Source: Oasisia sp. SBJ-2009
Taxonomy: Eukaryota; Annelida; Polychaeta; Sabellida; Siboglinidae
NCBI GenBank assembly: GCA_964017155.1
Contig: OZ024862.1
Location: 24,955,013-25,019,012 of the forward strand
Direction of reading: 5' to 3'
Length of the DNA stretch: 64,000 nucleotides
The notes under the pieces: model-generated
The model's database searches: none
The model's input: only the letters and a program-made list of their open reading frames with translations
Told to the model about the DNA's origin: nothing
Part shown: positions 34,968-48,011 of the stretch, one piece after another
Position numbering within the stretch: position 1 is the stretch's first letter
Layout of the letters: every line of letters begins with the position of its first letter
Position numbers and translations under genes: made by a program

Positions 34968-35429
34968 CTCGCCTCGATGTAGATGTAGTATTTGCCGCTG
35001 TACGCCGAGTCAGGTCCGGTCGGACGCGACGGCGTAGCGCCCTTCTTCAGTGTCCAGTCGAACGTGTCCTCGCGCGACTGCACCATGTCACAAGAGCTTC
35101 CCTCTCCCGCCGAACCCTCGAAGTCGCACTGCCAACTGGTCTTTCTAATTCCACTTCTGTATGTCAGGCCTAGGATACCATTTGTTATTATAATAATACG
35201 TTTTCTTTTCTAGATCTTTGTATAACATAGTGTTTTAATGACACAGGAGTCCTGTGTCATCAAACACTAGATTGTACACCGACAGGACATATAGATAGTA
35301 GTTAGATTTGTAACGATGTGAAGTTGTTCAGTTTCACCGTTGATGTACAATTGTCGAGTGTTTGCTAATCTATACATCTTCCTTTCCTTTTCAGTGAGAA
35401 GAGAGAAATTGACATACTTTTTCAAACAC

Positions 35430-37090
<1,661 letters not shown>

Positions 37091-37149
37091 CTCTCTCGCT
37101 CCAAATATTATGAATTTTACTTTCAGTAACGTGGACCCTTAAAAATTAC

Positions 37150-37417
37150 TGCATATCTTCGAGTATATCGACTTCAGTGTGTGTTCTGTCAGTAGTTTTT
37201 TGAAGTTCCAAACATACTTTATGCGATCTCTGCTGCCGGCGATGCCCTTCATTTCGACGGGGTTGACACGGGAACCAACACCAATGACAAATATGTCGAT
37301 GCCGGTGTTACGCGCTGACTCAGCAGTCCGCACGGTCTGCCAAAGGTGCATGTTTGACTGTCCGTGGGAGATCAGCACGGCGACATTGGACGCGTTCGAT
37401 CTGTCTCCGTGTTCCTT
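37150..37417 (-). CDS. Gene B exon 13: vWA domain, C-terminal half
   Basis: Acceptor CCGCAG, phase 0 start. Encodes VAVLISHGQSN, then GIDIFVIGVGSRVNPVEMKG and a terminal Cys, the second half of a vWA Rossmann fold. The MIDAS Asp of the usual TDG is His (SHG). Two readings of the end exist: donor A|GTAATT at 37150 (phase 1, matching the MAM exon), or read-through to TAA at 37141-37139 giving a protein ending in vWA. Confidence 0.78.
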
Positions 37418-37719
37418 CTGCGGGGGCAACACAACTTCGTTAATTTATCAAAACATATATATAACCTATAACAATCTATCTCGTTATTACGTAACCGGTA
37501 TTTCTTTACACTTAACTATAAACGTATCCGTTTCGACTACCGCCGTTGGATGACATCAGGAAAAAGGTGAACTCGGCTCGCCACACAGCCTTGCCAGCAA
37601 GCATTATAACTGTCTAGCGTTTTATTGCATTTTGGTAAATCCTTGCAGTAGTCCCCTTTTAAATCATATTTATTAAATTATAATTTTTTTATCACATTCA
37701 AGGAAAGCTTATTACAAAC

Positions 37720-38018
37720 CTTGAACACTTGGTCTTTCATGACCCGCAAGGCGGCGCCAGTGTTCGTCCAATGACCCTTCCGCAGGATCTCGTTATTGGC
37801 GTCCTCCGTCGACTTCAGTGTCACGTGACTGTCCAGTCCGAAGTGTAGCGTCGCCTCGTTGCTGAATGATACGACGGCGATCCGTGCGTGGTTCGAACTC
37901 ACCATAAGCTTACTGCTGAGCTTCTTAATAAATTTGAGCATCTTCGGAAAGTTCGATTTCCCGATATTGTTCGAGGAGTCGATGAGGAACGCCAAGTCGA
38001 CGGGGCCGCAAGGTAGAA
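37720..38018 (-). CDS. Gene B exon 12: vWA domain, N-terminal half
   Basis: 299 bp, acceptor GTAG, donor AAG|GTTTGT, phase 1 to 0. Starts CGPVDLAFLIDSSNNIG, the first strand and MIDAS loop, then ARIAVVSFSNEATLHF and WTNTGAALRVM. The usual DxSxS reads DSSNN, with the last Ser replaced by Asn; the MIDAS Thr is present. vWA modules bind protein or matrix partners. Confidence 0.82.
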
Positions 38019-38489
38019 CTACGACAAACACGCGCTAAGGTATCGATCTATCATAAAACTACTGACCAACGTTTGTTAATATCCTAGTTCAAAAAGTCAA
38101 TAGTTTCTGTAATTTTTACTGTAGTTGTTAACATATCGGAGTGACATATTGGAACTTCTGACAGTTGGAATAAATTAAAAAGGTCCGTATGTTTACCTCC
38201 GTTCAGCATTGATAACATTTCAATTTAACAAGATTTTAACACTGTTTGACAAAATTGCCTTTTAGACCTCCAGTAACTATCGATAGTTCGACTAAAATAA
38301 TAATATTATTTCTTATAAAATTGTACATTAATTAGTAAGGTACATAACATTATTAATATTTTTAAAAAAATGCCACAACAAATAAATAAAGTAAGTGAAT
38401 ACTAATGATTACACAAAATGTATTACAATAATAACAATGTATTAGTTATAATAATTAATTCATTAAAAATGTTTGAATAGAAAAATTAT

Positions 38490-38930
38490 TTGGTATTAAA
38501 ATAATTTCTGAAAATAATAAATGTTCAACCTAGTTGTAACCCGCCCAGCCAGATAACTGTCAGTTATATTTCTAAGCGTATTTACTCTACTGGCGCCAAC
38601 ACAATCGTGACTTAATTTACTCCAGTTAGGTAATGCCTTCTCAGAGAAGGAGTATATGCAATGTGTATTGACTAACGCTGCTTTATGCCCTCCTACCAAT
38701 TCAATATCGTAACATATTCTATTTAGTCTGCTCTTAACCTTCTTATCTCTAATGTTGGCAATCCACGTTATAATAGGGATATTTCAGGAACCAGCTTAGT
38801 AGCTGCTCTGCATTGCACTGTTTCTAGCTTGTCGGTGTCTTTCTTATGTTATGACCTCCATGTGTGTAAGCAATATTTTAAATGTGGCCAAAGAATTGTT
38901 TTTGTATAATTGTGTGTGATTAAATTGTTA
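38490..38930 (-). mobile_element. LINE 3' end fragment (CR1-like)
   Basis: Minus-strand frame with VGGHKAALVNTHCIYSFSEK, ALPNWSKLSHDCVGAS and TLRNITDSYLAG, a typical RT C-terminal block (FS.R....WN.L...V..S.....N..D.Y). In the intron between gene B exons 11 and 12. Confidence 0.6.
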
Positions 38931-39500
38931 GCCATATTATTATATGTATGATGTTTCTCCTAATCGCCGTCATCCAACGCTCGATGTCGATTCGGCGAGT
39001 AGCAATATCTGCGTCACAAGGCTGGTTTCGAGGGAAGTCAACATAAAGATGAGTGTCATCGGCGTACATATGGTATGTCAAGTGGTGTCTAGCGAATAAG
39101 GCAGTGAGTGGCATGCGGTAGATGGTAAACAGTAACGGACCAAGTACCGATCGCTGAGGTACACCACAGTTCAGTTGCAGTCGGCGAGAAATGGCACCCT
39201 CAATCTTAACAGCAAGTGTTCTGTCTGACAAGTAGGATGCTATCCACGCCAGCGCCGAATCACAAAGACCGATGGATTTAATTAGTTTCAATAGCATAGC
39301 ATGGCCCACATTGTCAAAGGCGGCAGTAAGATCAATGAGGACGAGTATCACACCCTTTCTACGCTCGAGTACCTGCAAGATGTCATCGTGAATATGCACG
39401 CGAGTGCTGTTTCGGTGCTACGATGCGGACGATACGCGCTCTGGAACGGGTCAAGCAGTTTGTTTTCGTCCATGTAGCGTCGAAAGGCAACCGCTGTAAT
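38931..39500 (-). mobile_element. LINE reverse-transcriptase fragment
   Basis: Encodes ENKLLDPFQSAYRPHRSTET then, after a frameshift, VLIDLTAAFDNVGHAMLLKL (motif A), CGVPQRSVLGPLLFTIY (motif B, with QG changed to QR) and YHMYADDTHLYVDF (motif C intact). 3' truncated. Just downstream of gene B exon 11. Confidence 0.75.
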
Positions 39501-39631
39501 ATAATGTTTATATTTTCTAATGCCTATGAGTCGTAAACCAATAAGTGTCTAGCCAATATCTACCTCGTACACTTCCATTGCCGAGTCATTGTCTGGGTGA
39601 CAATCTTGTTAAGTGGTAAATGAAGACCTAC

Positions 39632-39762
39632 CAGCCACAAAACTGGCCTTGAAGCCACGTCGCTCTTCTGGCAATTGTATAGACAGGTTGCTCCTGAATG
39701 TCACCATCATTTCATTTGTCTCACTAATCAGCGCCTCCTTGGGACGACTACGACCACAGAAT
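39632..39762 (-). CDS. Gene B exon 11: CUB domain, last part
   Basis: 131 bp, acceptor CAG, donor CTG|GTAGGT, phase 2 to 1. RFCG, ISETNEMMVTFRSN and GFKASFVA end the CUB. The phase-1 end joins the phase-1 start of the vWA exon at 38018. Confidence 0.83.
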
Positions 39763-39809
39763 CTGAAACATGTAAACTGTTTGTACATTAACAAATTATT
39801 ATATTTTGA

Positions 39810-40085
39810 CATAGCGCAATATCCTGTCCACGCGATTCTTGCTTTACCCCCTACATAGATGTTTTACCGAAAACTACCCAATTATCTGGGAGGTATTCAG
39901 CCATGCTGCATGCACGAAGGATATGTTGTATACGAACAACCTTCACGTCTGTAACCAGGAACCCATTAATACAGTGAATGAATTTCCGCAGCACTGGATT
40001 CGAAACCGGTTTTTCTAAGTGTAGAACCTTAGAGCTTCAACCGCTGACCCACAGCACCAATACTTAACGTCGTATACATACATAG
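39810..40085 (-). mobile_element. tRNA-derived SINE, paralogous copy in gene B
   Basis: Decayed A box (GTGGGTCAGCGGTTG) and B box (GGTTTCGAATCC) on the minus strand, in the same intron and surrounding sequence as the gene A copy. Confidence 0.55.
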
Positions 40086-40307
40086 GGCCTACTACATAGA
40101 ATATAATTATGTGTGGGTAGTGTATTGACAACTATTTGCCGTGCACTATTTCTGTCCGCGTTGGCACCATCGTCGTCATTGTCGTCGTCAGTATTACCAT
40201 TATCACCACCAATAACAAGCTTATCATTATATTCGTTGACGTCATCGTCATCGTGTCGACTAATGTTCTGTAATATAGTATTGTTCTAGATTCAGTGGGT
40301 CGCTTAC

Positions 40308-40435
40308 CTTGGGCCAGGAGACCCGAAGTGTTTGCCGTAGTACACCTCTACCCAGTGGAAGCACTGGCCCTGAAGGTGTGCGTATAGACCAAACTCATCC
40401 TTGAAACGAAACTCAATCGTGTGGTATGCCGGCGC
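40308..40435 (-). CDS. Gene B exon 10: CUB domain, middle part
   Basis: 128 bp, acceptor CTAG, canonical donor AAG|GTAAGC, phase 0 to 2. Encodes FRFKDEFGLYAHLQGQCFHW and WVEVYYGKHF. Confidence 0.83.
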
Positions 40436-40762
40436 CTAGAACACAACATATTCTTTTATCTTGCCATTTCGCTCTTCCCTTTAAACAAACTACACGGGGG
40501 AAATGCAATTTATTTTACATTTCCCTGCTCTTTTTTGTAGGTGCTGTTGGTGCGCCTTTTCCCGTTACGTCACATGGTGTTATCCTTGCATCTAGAAACT
40601 GAACTGCAGAAAACAATTAATGCTGCTCCATTGTTTCGAATTCATATGCATTATCACTCGTGATTTTCATTTAACAATAACAGGTTGCATTGGATCACAT
40701 CAAAACGTTTTGAACTTGCAAGCGTAAGTGTCTTAAAATACTAAAAATAAATGCATACTTAC

Positions 40763-40875
40763 CATTATTAGCCAGCTGCATTCCTGTTTGTTTGCATAGC
40801 GTTTGACAGTGTCGTAGCCGGGACTTTTGATGGTTTGGGCTCTGCTTGTAGCCACGAATGTTCCTCCGCAGTACG
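40763..40875 (-). CDS. Gene B exon 9: CUB domain, first part
   Basis: 113 bp, acceptor TTTTCAG, donor ATG|GTAAGT, phase 1 to 0. YCGGTFVAT, SPGYDTVKRY and ECSWLI fit the CUB opening. Confidence 0.82.
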
Positions 40876-41055
40876 CTGAAAACGGAAACGATCAAATGAC
40901 AAATTATTATTTCTCAGACGAATACTTATAAATAAAATAAATTATAAATCGTAATTACTTTTCTCACCTTTACAAGTCATCACGCAGATACTCTGACAAA
41001 ACGACCGACAATAAGCAAACACAAATTTAGTACATATACAGTTAGAACTACATAC

Positions 41056-41187
41056 CGTTGACAGGTCGTGCCACGTCCTGACAGTACTTGCCGCCGAATC
41101 CATCCGGGCACCTGCACCGGTCGCAATGGTTCGGATCCTGGTAGCCTTCGCGTTGACAAGGCTGCGGTAACTTCGTTTTGCACGTAT
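41056..41187 (-). CDS. Gene B exon 8: EGF-like domain
   Basis: 132 bp, phase 1 to 1, donor ACG|GTATGT. The six-cysteine EGF-like module is nearly identical in protein to gene A exon 8 (one change noted near the end, ARP for APP). Confidence 0.9.
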
Positions 41188-41670
41188 CTACATGCGAATA
41201 TACACACGTACAATACGTATGCAACATTCCGTTTTTGACAGTAATTTTGCTTGATATACAAATGCGTGGAGAAAACCACGAAATGGGTAACCACGCACAA
41301 AGTCGCTTTTAGTTAACATCTTAAATCAAACATTGCTACTTCGTGAACACGTCACGAAGTCATGAATTTCGTAAGATTTTCAGCATGAGGATGGTACAAA
41401 TCAAGATTAAGATACGCTTGTCTAAACAATTCATCCATAAAGCTAGGCATTTTTGATAAGGTTTTTGTTTAATATTTTATATTAAAACGTATAACAATTA
41501 CAAGCATGTATGTGTGTATGTGAATTAGGAAATTATTGAATGTGTGAATGAGTAAATGAGTGATTGATTGAATACATGAATGAGTGTGTGAGGTTTATGC
41601 GTGTGTGCGTGTGAACGTGCGTCCGGTGTGTATGCGTGTGCCCGCGTGTGTGCGTGCGTTCGTGTGTGTG

Positions 41671-42031
41671 TGTGGTGTGGTGTTTGCGATGCATATGTGG
41701 TGTATGTTGTGTATGCATGTATATATGTGCATGTGTCTGTGTGTGTTTGTGTATATGTTTGTAAGTAATCGGTGGTGTGTTTGGAGATTAATGCATCCGT
41801 GGGTGTGTGTATGTGTGTTGTGTGTGCATGTGTGTATATATGTGGTCGAGTGTGGGTGGTGTGGTATTTGCGATGCATATGTGGTGTATGTTGTGAATGC
41901 ATGTATATATGTGCGTGTGTCTGTGTGTGTTTGTGTATATGTTTGTATGTAATCGGTGGTGTGTTTGGAGATTAATGCATCCGTGGGTGTGTGTATGTGT
42001 GTTGTGTGTGCATGTGTGTATATATGTGGTC

Positions 42032-42038
<7 letters not shown>
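41671..42038 (+). repeat. 184-bp tandem duplication in TG-rich sequence
   Basis: Two copies with about 184-bp offset, each with TTTGCGATGCATATGTGG and GGAGATTAATGCATCCG, differing at a few positions. Gene A has only a short TG tract at the matching site (6,185-6,245). Confidence 0.85.
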
Positions 42039-42072
<34 letters not shown>

Positions 42073-42113
42073 TGTGTGTGTGAGTGTGTGTGTGTGTTTG
42101 TGTGTGTCTGTTT

Positions 42114-42187
<74 letters not shown>
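42039..42187 (+). repeat. (TG)n microsatellite
   Basis: Interrupted TG tract following the 184-bp duplication, between gene B exons 7 and 8. Confidence 0.95.
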
Positions 42188-42190
<3 letters not shown>

Positions 42191-42567
42191 TGGAACAATG
42201 TATGTCGGACACGTTCGTATTTGACGCTGTTTTACACGATGTCTTAAGTTATGCAATACTGCATTCACATTTATTTTAATTTCAGACAGACCGACAATGA
42301 AAATATAAAAAATTATATAATTCAGGAATAATATAATGTTAATGTCATGGTGTTTGTCTTTATCGTTGTCGTAACCAACTTCAGTCGATTAGACTCTTAG
42401 ACTCCTAACCATTGCACGCAAATGATTTATTTCTTTTTGTCCTGTCGTGTGTATTCATATTTCCCAAATCCGCAGCGGAAGTTGTAGAAGATAATTACAA
42501 CAATAATGTCTTAAATGATAGCAAAATTACAAGAAGTGAATCAGCTCTAAATATGCTACATATTTAC

Positions 42568-42694
42568 CGTTGCAATAGGCAAAGTTGATGAATTTCGAAG
42601 TCAAGAAAGACAATCCAACTCTCTGGCCGATATTACGTTGGAAGAGAGGATTCAGCGTTTTCGTTATGTATTTGTTCCAGTCTCTTCCGCCAAC
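42568..42694 (-). CDS. Gene B exon 7: astacin C-terminal end
   Basis: 127 bp, acceptor TTCAG, donor ACG|GTAAAT. Encodes IGQRVGLSFLTSKFINFAYC, nearly identical to gene A. Confidence 0.86.
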
Positions 42695-42932
42695 CTGAAT
42701 TCGCAAACCATATGCTTTTGTAATTAAATATAAGTATATTTAGTTACCAAGAACAATGTGTGTGGTTGAATTATGACCGCCACATAAACTGTAAATACAT
42801 TAATTTCTGCAACAATAGTTCTCACTACCCGACTATTGTGTGTAACATTAATGTGACAGATAATCAACGTTTGCATTGTCACCTTCATAGCTATATGTAA
42901 GTATCGGTTAACATCAGGTGTGAATTTCTTAC

Positions 42933-43127
42933 CTCAGGGCCATAATGCATAACCGAGTTGAAATCATATGGAAGGAAGTCATCTTTCGAGAACGGATGCC
43001 TAACAAACGCATTCTTGTGATTTTCGAGATATTCGAACATGATCTTGATGTAGTCATCACGGTCCGACCGCTGTTGTTCGTGGAATAATCCGAGGACATG
43101 TCCGACTTCGTGAACCGGTGTCCCGAA
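42933..43127 (-). CDS. Gene B exon 6: zinc-binding motif and Met-turn
   Basis: 195 bp, acceptor CCAG, donor GAG|GTAAGA. Encodes FGTPVHEVGHVLGLFHEQ and NSVMHYGPE. All zinc ligands, the catalytic Glu and the Met-turn Tyr are kept. Confidence 0.92.
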
Positions 43128-43404
43128 CTGGGCAGAGACGCAACATATTTCGGTGACATTGTGCAATTTTATTTAACTAAAATACATTTTAATCTGTGTT
43201 TGAAATATATATATATAACCACATGGCCCCGCTTACACCTGATTGTACTGTACATATGAGGTCAATTTCGTGATAGGTATATTATACAAATAAGTATATT
43301 CGCTAATACGCTACGTCGTAGCGATGCTATAATCTGGATTGCAGTTTTGTATTTCGGATCCGGCGTTTAAATTTACGTCCACAACATACCAGTACTAGAC
43401 TTAC

Positions 43405-43477
43405 TGTGCTAAAACAGTGTCCATCCAAATTCACCGGTTGTGGAAATAAGTTCACTGTCCCGGGGTATGACCAACAC
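43405..43477 (-). CDS. Gene B exon 5: astacin GCWS segment
   Basis: 73 bp, phase 2 to 0. Encodes GCWSYPGTVNLFPQPVNL; the usual vGR after GCWS is PGT here, a departure from both gene A and the family pattern. Confidence 0.8.
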
Positions 43478-43937
43478 CTAAGACAAAGGTACATACATGA
43501 TGACAATTGCCGAATGCATAAACAAATCTGGATTATTGTTTATTGATAGTACAGTTATTGCGATGTGGTCAACATGTATTCAGACCACACGATAAGTTGA
43601 TGTAGACATAAACATGTACGCAATAGTGACACTCGCAAGGAAATCTGCTTCAGCCAAAATATTACAGAGAGGTTGCCAGCTTCTGAGTTTTCTCTTTTTC
43701 TTTTAGTATTATGTTTGCACGCACGTTGAACAAGAATAACAACAGGACGTTTATTTGCGATCCCAAAACGTATTGACGACATAGTGAGTACCACATATCT
43801 AGTAGGCATATATACATTTTCACAAAATTATAATGGAAACATGCACATAATATTAACTTAATACAAGAGTGCATACACCAGTTAACCAATTTTGTGATTA
43901 ATATAAACAAACAAACATGTAATTATCACATGTTTAT

Positions 43938-43939
<2 letters not shown>

Positions 43940-44026
<87 letters not shown>
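43940..44026 (+). repeat. (GA)n(TG)n compound microsatellite
   Basis: About 43 bp GA then about 40 bp TG, in the intron between gene B exons 4 and 5. Confidence 0.95.
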
Positions 44027-44670
44027 CGTTGCATCTACTAATTTAATCAAATGAATGCATATACTTAATTAAATAATTAGTGTTTCCGGTCATTTATTAA
44101 CAATAAAGATTATTTATTTTAACGACATAAATCACAATTTTTAATCATACATGTGTCATTAAATCTTCCCAAGTAAACGTTTTTGGCATAACTTGAAAAC
44201 ACATTGTAGAATATGAGTGTTTGTTTCATTTCACTATTTGGGGAGTATGAATTACTACTATTACATAAAATACTTTTCTTTTTAGAAATTCATGTTTAGT
44301 GGTAGTATGACTACAGTTAGATTTCCGAAAAAGGCTAAACACAATTACGCCTACGCTGGAGTAAAGCAAACAAGAATGCAATAATATGGAGAGGAAGATC
44401 ACTGTGAGATGAGGAGTCAATGGCCACGAAGACGACTAATGAAGTATATACAACATAGTACTATATACCATGAATATAAAACTGTAAGGAAAATACTATA
44501 AATACCATGAGATGCTAGCGTTAGAACAACATTCAAATAATGGCTGACATTCGTATAATGGATGTCATGTACAATTATATCGTTTTTTCTTTAACATTAC
44601 AGTTGAATTAGTAACTAAATAACGTGAAGGTGAAGGATGTAACGAAAGTATTTAACAGCGGACAACGTAC

Positions 44671-44803
44671 CCCGTCTTCTCATTGGTGAACTGGACGTGG
44701 TGGGCTCCAAAGTGTTGATTCACGCCGATCTCAATAAAGCGAACACAAGTCTGCTCCGACCAGTGACTTAATGCGTTCCTTATCAATTTTTGTTCAACGG
44801 CAT
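44671..44803 (-). CDS. Gene B exon 4: astacin N-terminal lobe
   Basis: 133 bp, phase 1 to 2, same length and splice sites as gene A exon 4. Encodes ALSHWSEQTCVRFIEIG. Open in its own frame although unreachable in frame from exon 3. Confidence 0.8.
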
Positions 44804-44919
44804 CTATAAATATAAATCATACAATTGTATTCTGTTCAACGATACCTACAATAAAAAAAATTACGGTACTTCGCTTGAGAGCTATGAATATATATATAGC
44901 ATCATCATCATCACCATCG

Positions 44920-46250
44920 TCTTTTTGCAGCCATAGTGTCATATGGTTGTGCGAAGGACTCCTGCTCCGTGTCAAGTCTCAGAGTCAAAATGACTTGGAA
45001 GAACGCATGAAATACTGTTTGGCGAATGCGCCACCAACCTTGGAACTCCAGAGGTTTTTTCTCCACGTTTAACAAAGCCGCCATTCTGCACTACTTTCTG
45101 GAAGACACAACCACTGAAGATCTGCCATACCCCAAGGACGTCCTGTTCATCCAGGACCGTACGATGCTGCTTCATGCCCTTACCAATATTCCTTCAACCT
45201 ATGGTGAGATATGCCTATACAAGTTCTTGAGTAGATGGTGGCTAAGAAGCACTACTTGTTCTCGACTGACAGTTATCATCCACAGTCTATCAAAGTCCAT
45301 GAGAGGTTGAGACGCGGGAGTTCAACAAATATATTTCTGGCTGGACAAGCGACAAGGAAACGAAACGATTTTAAGATGTTCCGTGCAAATGACGACAGCA
45401 AGAAGCAGTTTAGCCACCTCCTGCTGCGAGTATGGAACGCTCAACAGGCAGCTTCAATGCGTGAGAGAACCGAAATGACTGTGCTGATCGTAGAAGAGAA
45501 AGCTCATCAACTAATCTCGTTGAACGGGGAATTGAGTTGAAATTCCGTATTGGTATTATTAATATAGAACAGACCGACTTGACTTTGTCTATTATTACCT
45601 CAGCTTTGAGTTTCAGTTCGAGGTGCGTGAACTGCTCACAATCTACAGCAACCAAGAGTAGACTGATACGACAAATACCTCCGTTGCGCCGCAGCCCTTG
45701 CATGGATACAAGAAGGCAGTAGTCATAACCCCTGATATATATATCTTTGTGGTTCTACTTTACCACGACCACGCCATCCATCAAGCAGGCTGACTGCATA
45801 CCATGATACCGGGTCAGGGAAACACCGACAACTAATCAACCTATCTGATCTCGCAGTATTCGCTGGAGAAGACTGTGCGACTCTTCTTATATATTCAGTG
45901 GAGAAGACTGCACCAGTGTCTACAAAAGTGGAAGGTGGGGCCCCTGAAACGCTGGAGAAGAACCCCAGGTTTCATAAAGCTTTCATGCAACTCGGTGAGG
46001 AAGCCACGCCTGCAGCGGGTGAACTACCGCGTAGCCATATATAAGCGTGCTGAAGAATCCATCCTGGAAAACCAAAACCCCACGATGATTGCCAAGGGTG
46101 GATAAGGACTGAGGATGGAGTGTTGGAACCGGTGTGGTCCTGCGGTGGTGCGTTACCAAACTCACTGGTTGATGTCCTGGTTACTGGTGAAGAATACTTT
46201 GAATTGATCCCCATATCAACATTTGGTCGCAAAAACAACACGATTTCCTA
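44920..46250 (+). pseudogene. Orphan repeat-family protein remnant, C-terminal part
   Basis: Plus-strand broken frames: EDTTTEDLPYPKDVLFIQDR, DSYHPQSIKVHERLRRGSST, NDDSKKQFSHLLLRVWNAQQ, VLIVEEKAHQLIS, then PDIYIFVVLLYHDHAI, SGEDCTSVYKSG, NPRFHKAFMQLGEEA and DGVLEPVWSCGGALPNSLVD. I recognise this order from uncharacterised multi-copy invertebrate proteins; the D-x-D...E-D-C pattern suggests a PIN-like nuclease core (inference). Many frameshifts. In the intron between gene B exons 3 and 4. Confidence 0.55.
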
Positions 46251-46500
46251 AGTAGATGCCCTCAAAAACCCCTTTCAACTTACTTGAAATATTGACCCAG
46301 ATACAGCGAAAAAGTCACGTTTTCGGAAATACGATCGTTGACCCTGAAAACATGGATCTGGACAGGTGTCCAGATCCATGTTTTGTAACGCACCACCACA
46401 GGACCACACCGGTTCCAACACTCCATCCTCTGTCCTTATCCACCCTTGCTCTTGCCGATGGATTCTTCAGCACGCTTATATATGGCTACGCGGTAGTTAC
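46016..46500. repeat. Snap-back inverted repeat
   Basis: 46,385-46,500 is the reverse complement of about 46,016-46,155. At the junction is a perfect 18-bp inverted repeat with a 2-nt loop, AAAACATGGATCTGGACA (46347-46364) against 46367-46384. Confidence 0.8.
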
Positions 46501-46559
46501 TTGTTAATATAGCAAAGCGTGTTATACGTATTTTTTCGATATCATGATAACACTTCAAA

Positions 46560-47960
46560 GTATATTTCCTGGGGGTGCACGGTAACACCCTCTTCCGACT
46601 AGACTACTCCATCTTCGAGTTCGTCCACGCTGTGAGTATTCTCCTTTCTGATAAGCATTTAGTGTACAGCTTAGCAAGTGTCTTCGAGATGATCTTCTCC
46701 TGCTGTCAATGTATCGATGTTTATATGGCTGTTGCATGTTGCTGTCCCATTCTTCACATCTCGTAGTGCTGCTTCCCCTCCCATGATGTTATCTCTGGTA
46801 CCTCTTTTGGGTCAGTGTGGATTATGGTACTCTTTTCACTGTCGAATTCCTCCATTGGTTCTATGATATTTTCTTGATAATGGCTTTCTCTGTGAGTGTG
46901 ATTAGACTGTTTTTGCCTAGCCTATGCGTTCTTCGGACTTTTCTCAGGCTCCTTGATGCCATGATCGTGTCTCGTATGATCTCTTGGTAGCATTTACTGA
47001 TGTCCTCTCTTGCTTACTTTTTCATGATCTTGCATATTTTGTCATGGTTTCGCTAATGGTGTCGACGTCGTGTAGTTTTTGTAGTATCTCGAATCGGTTT
47101 CTCAATTCCAGTTGGAATTCGATCTCCTTTGATCTGCGAATATATTTGGCTTATTTGTCAGTATGAAGACAATTTTGTTACACCGTTTGGGCTTTACCAC
47201 ATCCATCTCCTCCCGGCTTTCTTCGGGAACATGGTGATCATGATTTGTACGTTCTTGATGTTGCCCTTTCTACCACGGTGTCGCCTCTTTCATTTCTTAA
47301 TTCGAGCCCAAATGTGCCCGTTGTCGTTTCTATAGGGTTTGTTCTTTTTACTATTTGCGTACTGAGGTATCCCATCAGTATCGTGTATTGGTTCGAATTT
47401 CCTTTTGGCGTCGTTGTAAAAACTATTTATTTCTTCTTTTGAATATGATGATGTTGGTGCGTATATTTGCACTATCTTTAGTTTGTAGCGCTTTGTTATG
47501 CACATGTCAAGTTCTGATACTCTGGGCTACTGCAGTTTACCCACACTATATGATTTTTCCATTTCCTGTTCCTGAGAAAGCCTACGCCTGCTTTGCCTTT
47601 GTTTCCCTTAAGGTAAAGTAGGTGGCCGGTTTGTAAGGTAGTGAACCATTCCTCTTCGTCTTCTCCGATCCTGATTACATCCCATACCAACCTAGGTTTC
47701 CTAAGTTCATCCTCTTCGAGTTCTTATATGTGTTCATCTCTAAATAGAGTTCTGACGTTGTAGGCCGCTACCTTTAGTCTACTTATCCTCTTTCGGCGGC
47801 TCCTTTTGACCCAGAGATTTTTAGCAGGCACTGCACGTAGACCTGGTTGACCAGAGCCGCCTCTTGGTCATGGACTCTTTCGGTGCCGCTGGGGACTGGG
47901 GGCCATGGCTTTGTAGTGCTTTGCATGGCGGTGATGTTGGCTTCCCTTCCACGCTACCTA
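46560..47960 (-). mobile_element. RTE-type LINE (RTE-3), 5' portion
   Basis: Minus strand: VWDVIRIGEDEEEWFTTLQT, GNKGKAGVGFLRNRKWKNHI, KRYKLKIVQIYAPTSSYSKE and FGLELRNERGDTVVE form the endonuclease; further on, AIIKKISNQW and LAKLYTKCLSERRILTAW form the start of the RT. It breaks off there, next to the snap-back repeat. A third RTE lineage, distinct from RTE-1 and RTE-2. Confidence 0.72.
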
Positions 47961-48011
47961 GTGTGGGTTGGAAGGGGCAGGCAATGTAGGGTGAACGAAA
48001 TTGCCCAAGTT

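Larger units (their letters stand above)
31398..35169 (-). pseudogene. Gene B exon 14: MAM domain first part, split by an inserted LINE
   Basis: Exon pieces 35169-34968 and 31440-31398 flank the LINE. Acceptor CTAG at 35170 (phase 1 start) and donor AAT|GTAAGT at 31397 (phase 2). The 5' piece encodes WQCDFEGSAGEGSSCDM, DTFDWTL and the GPDSAYSGKYYIYIEAS hallmark; the 3' piece continues EAS NPRKFGDKA. Together they match the MAM pattern C.FE...W......D.T...G.Y...E.S...G..A. Reading into the LINE meets a stop after about 27 foreign codons. Confidence 0.82.
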
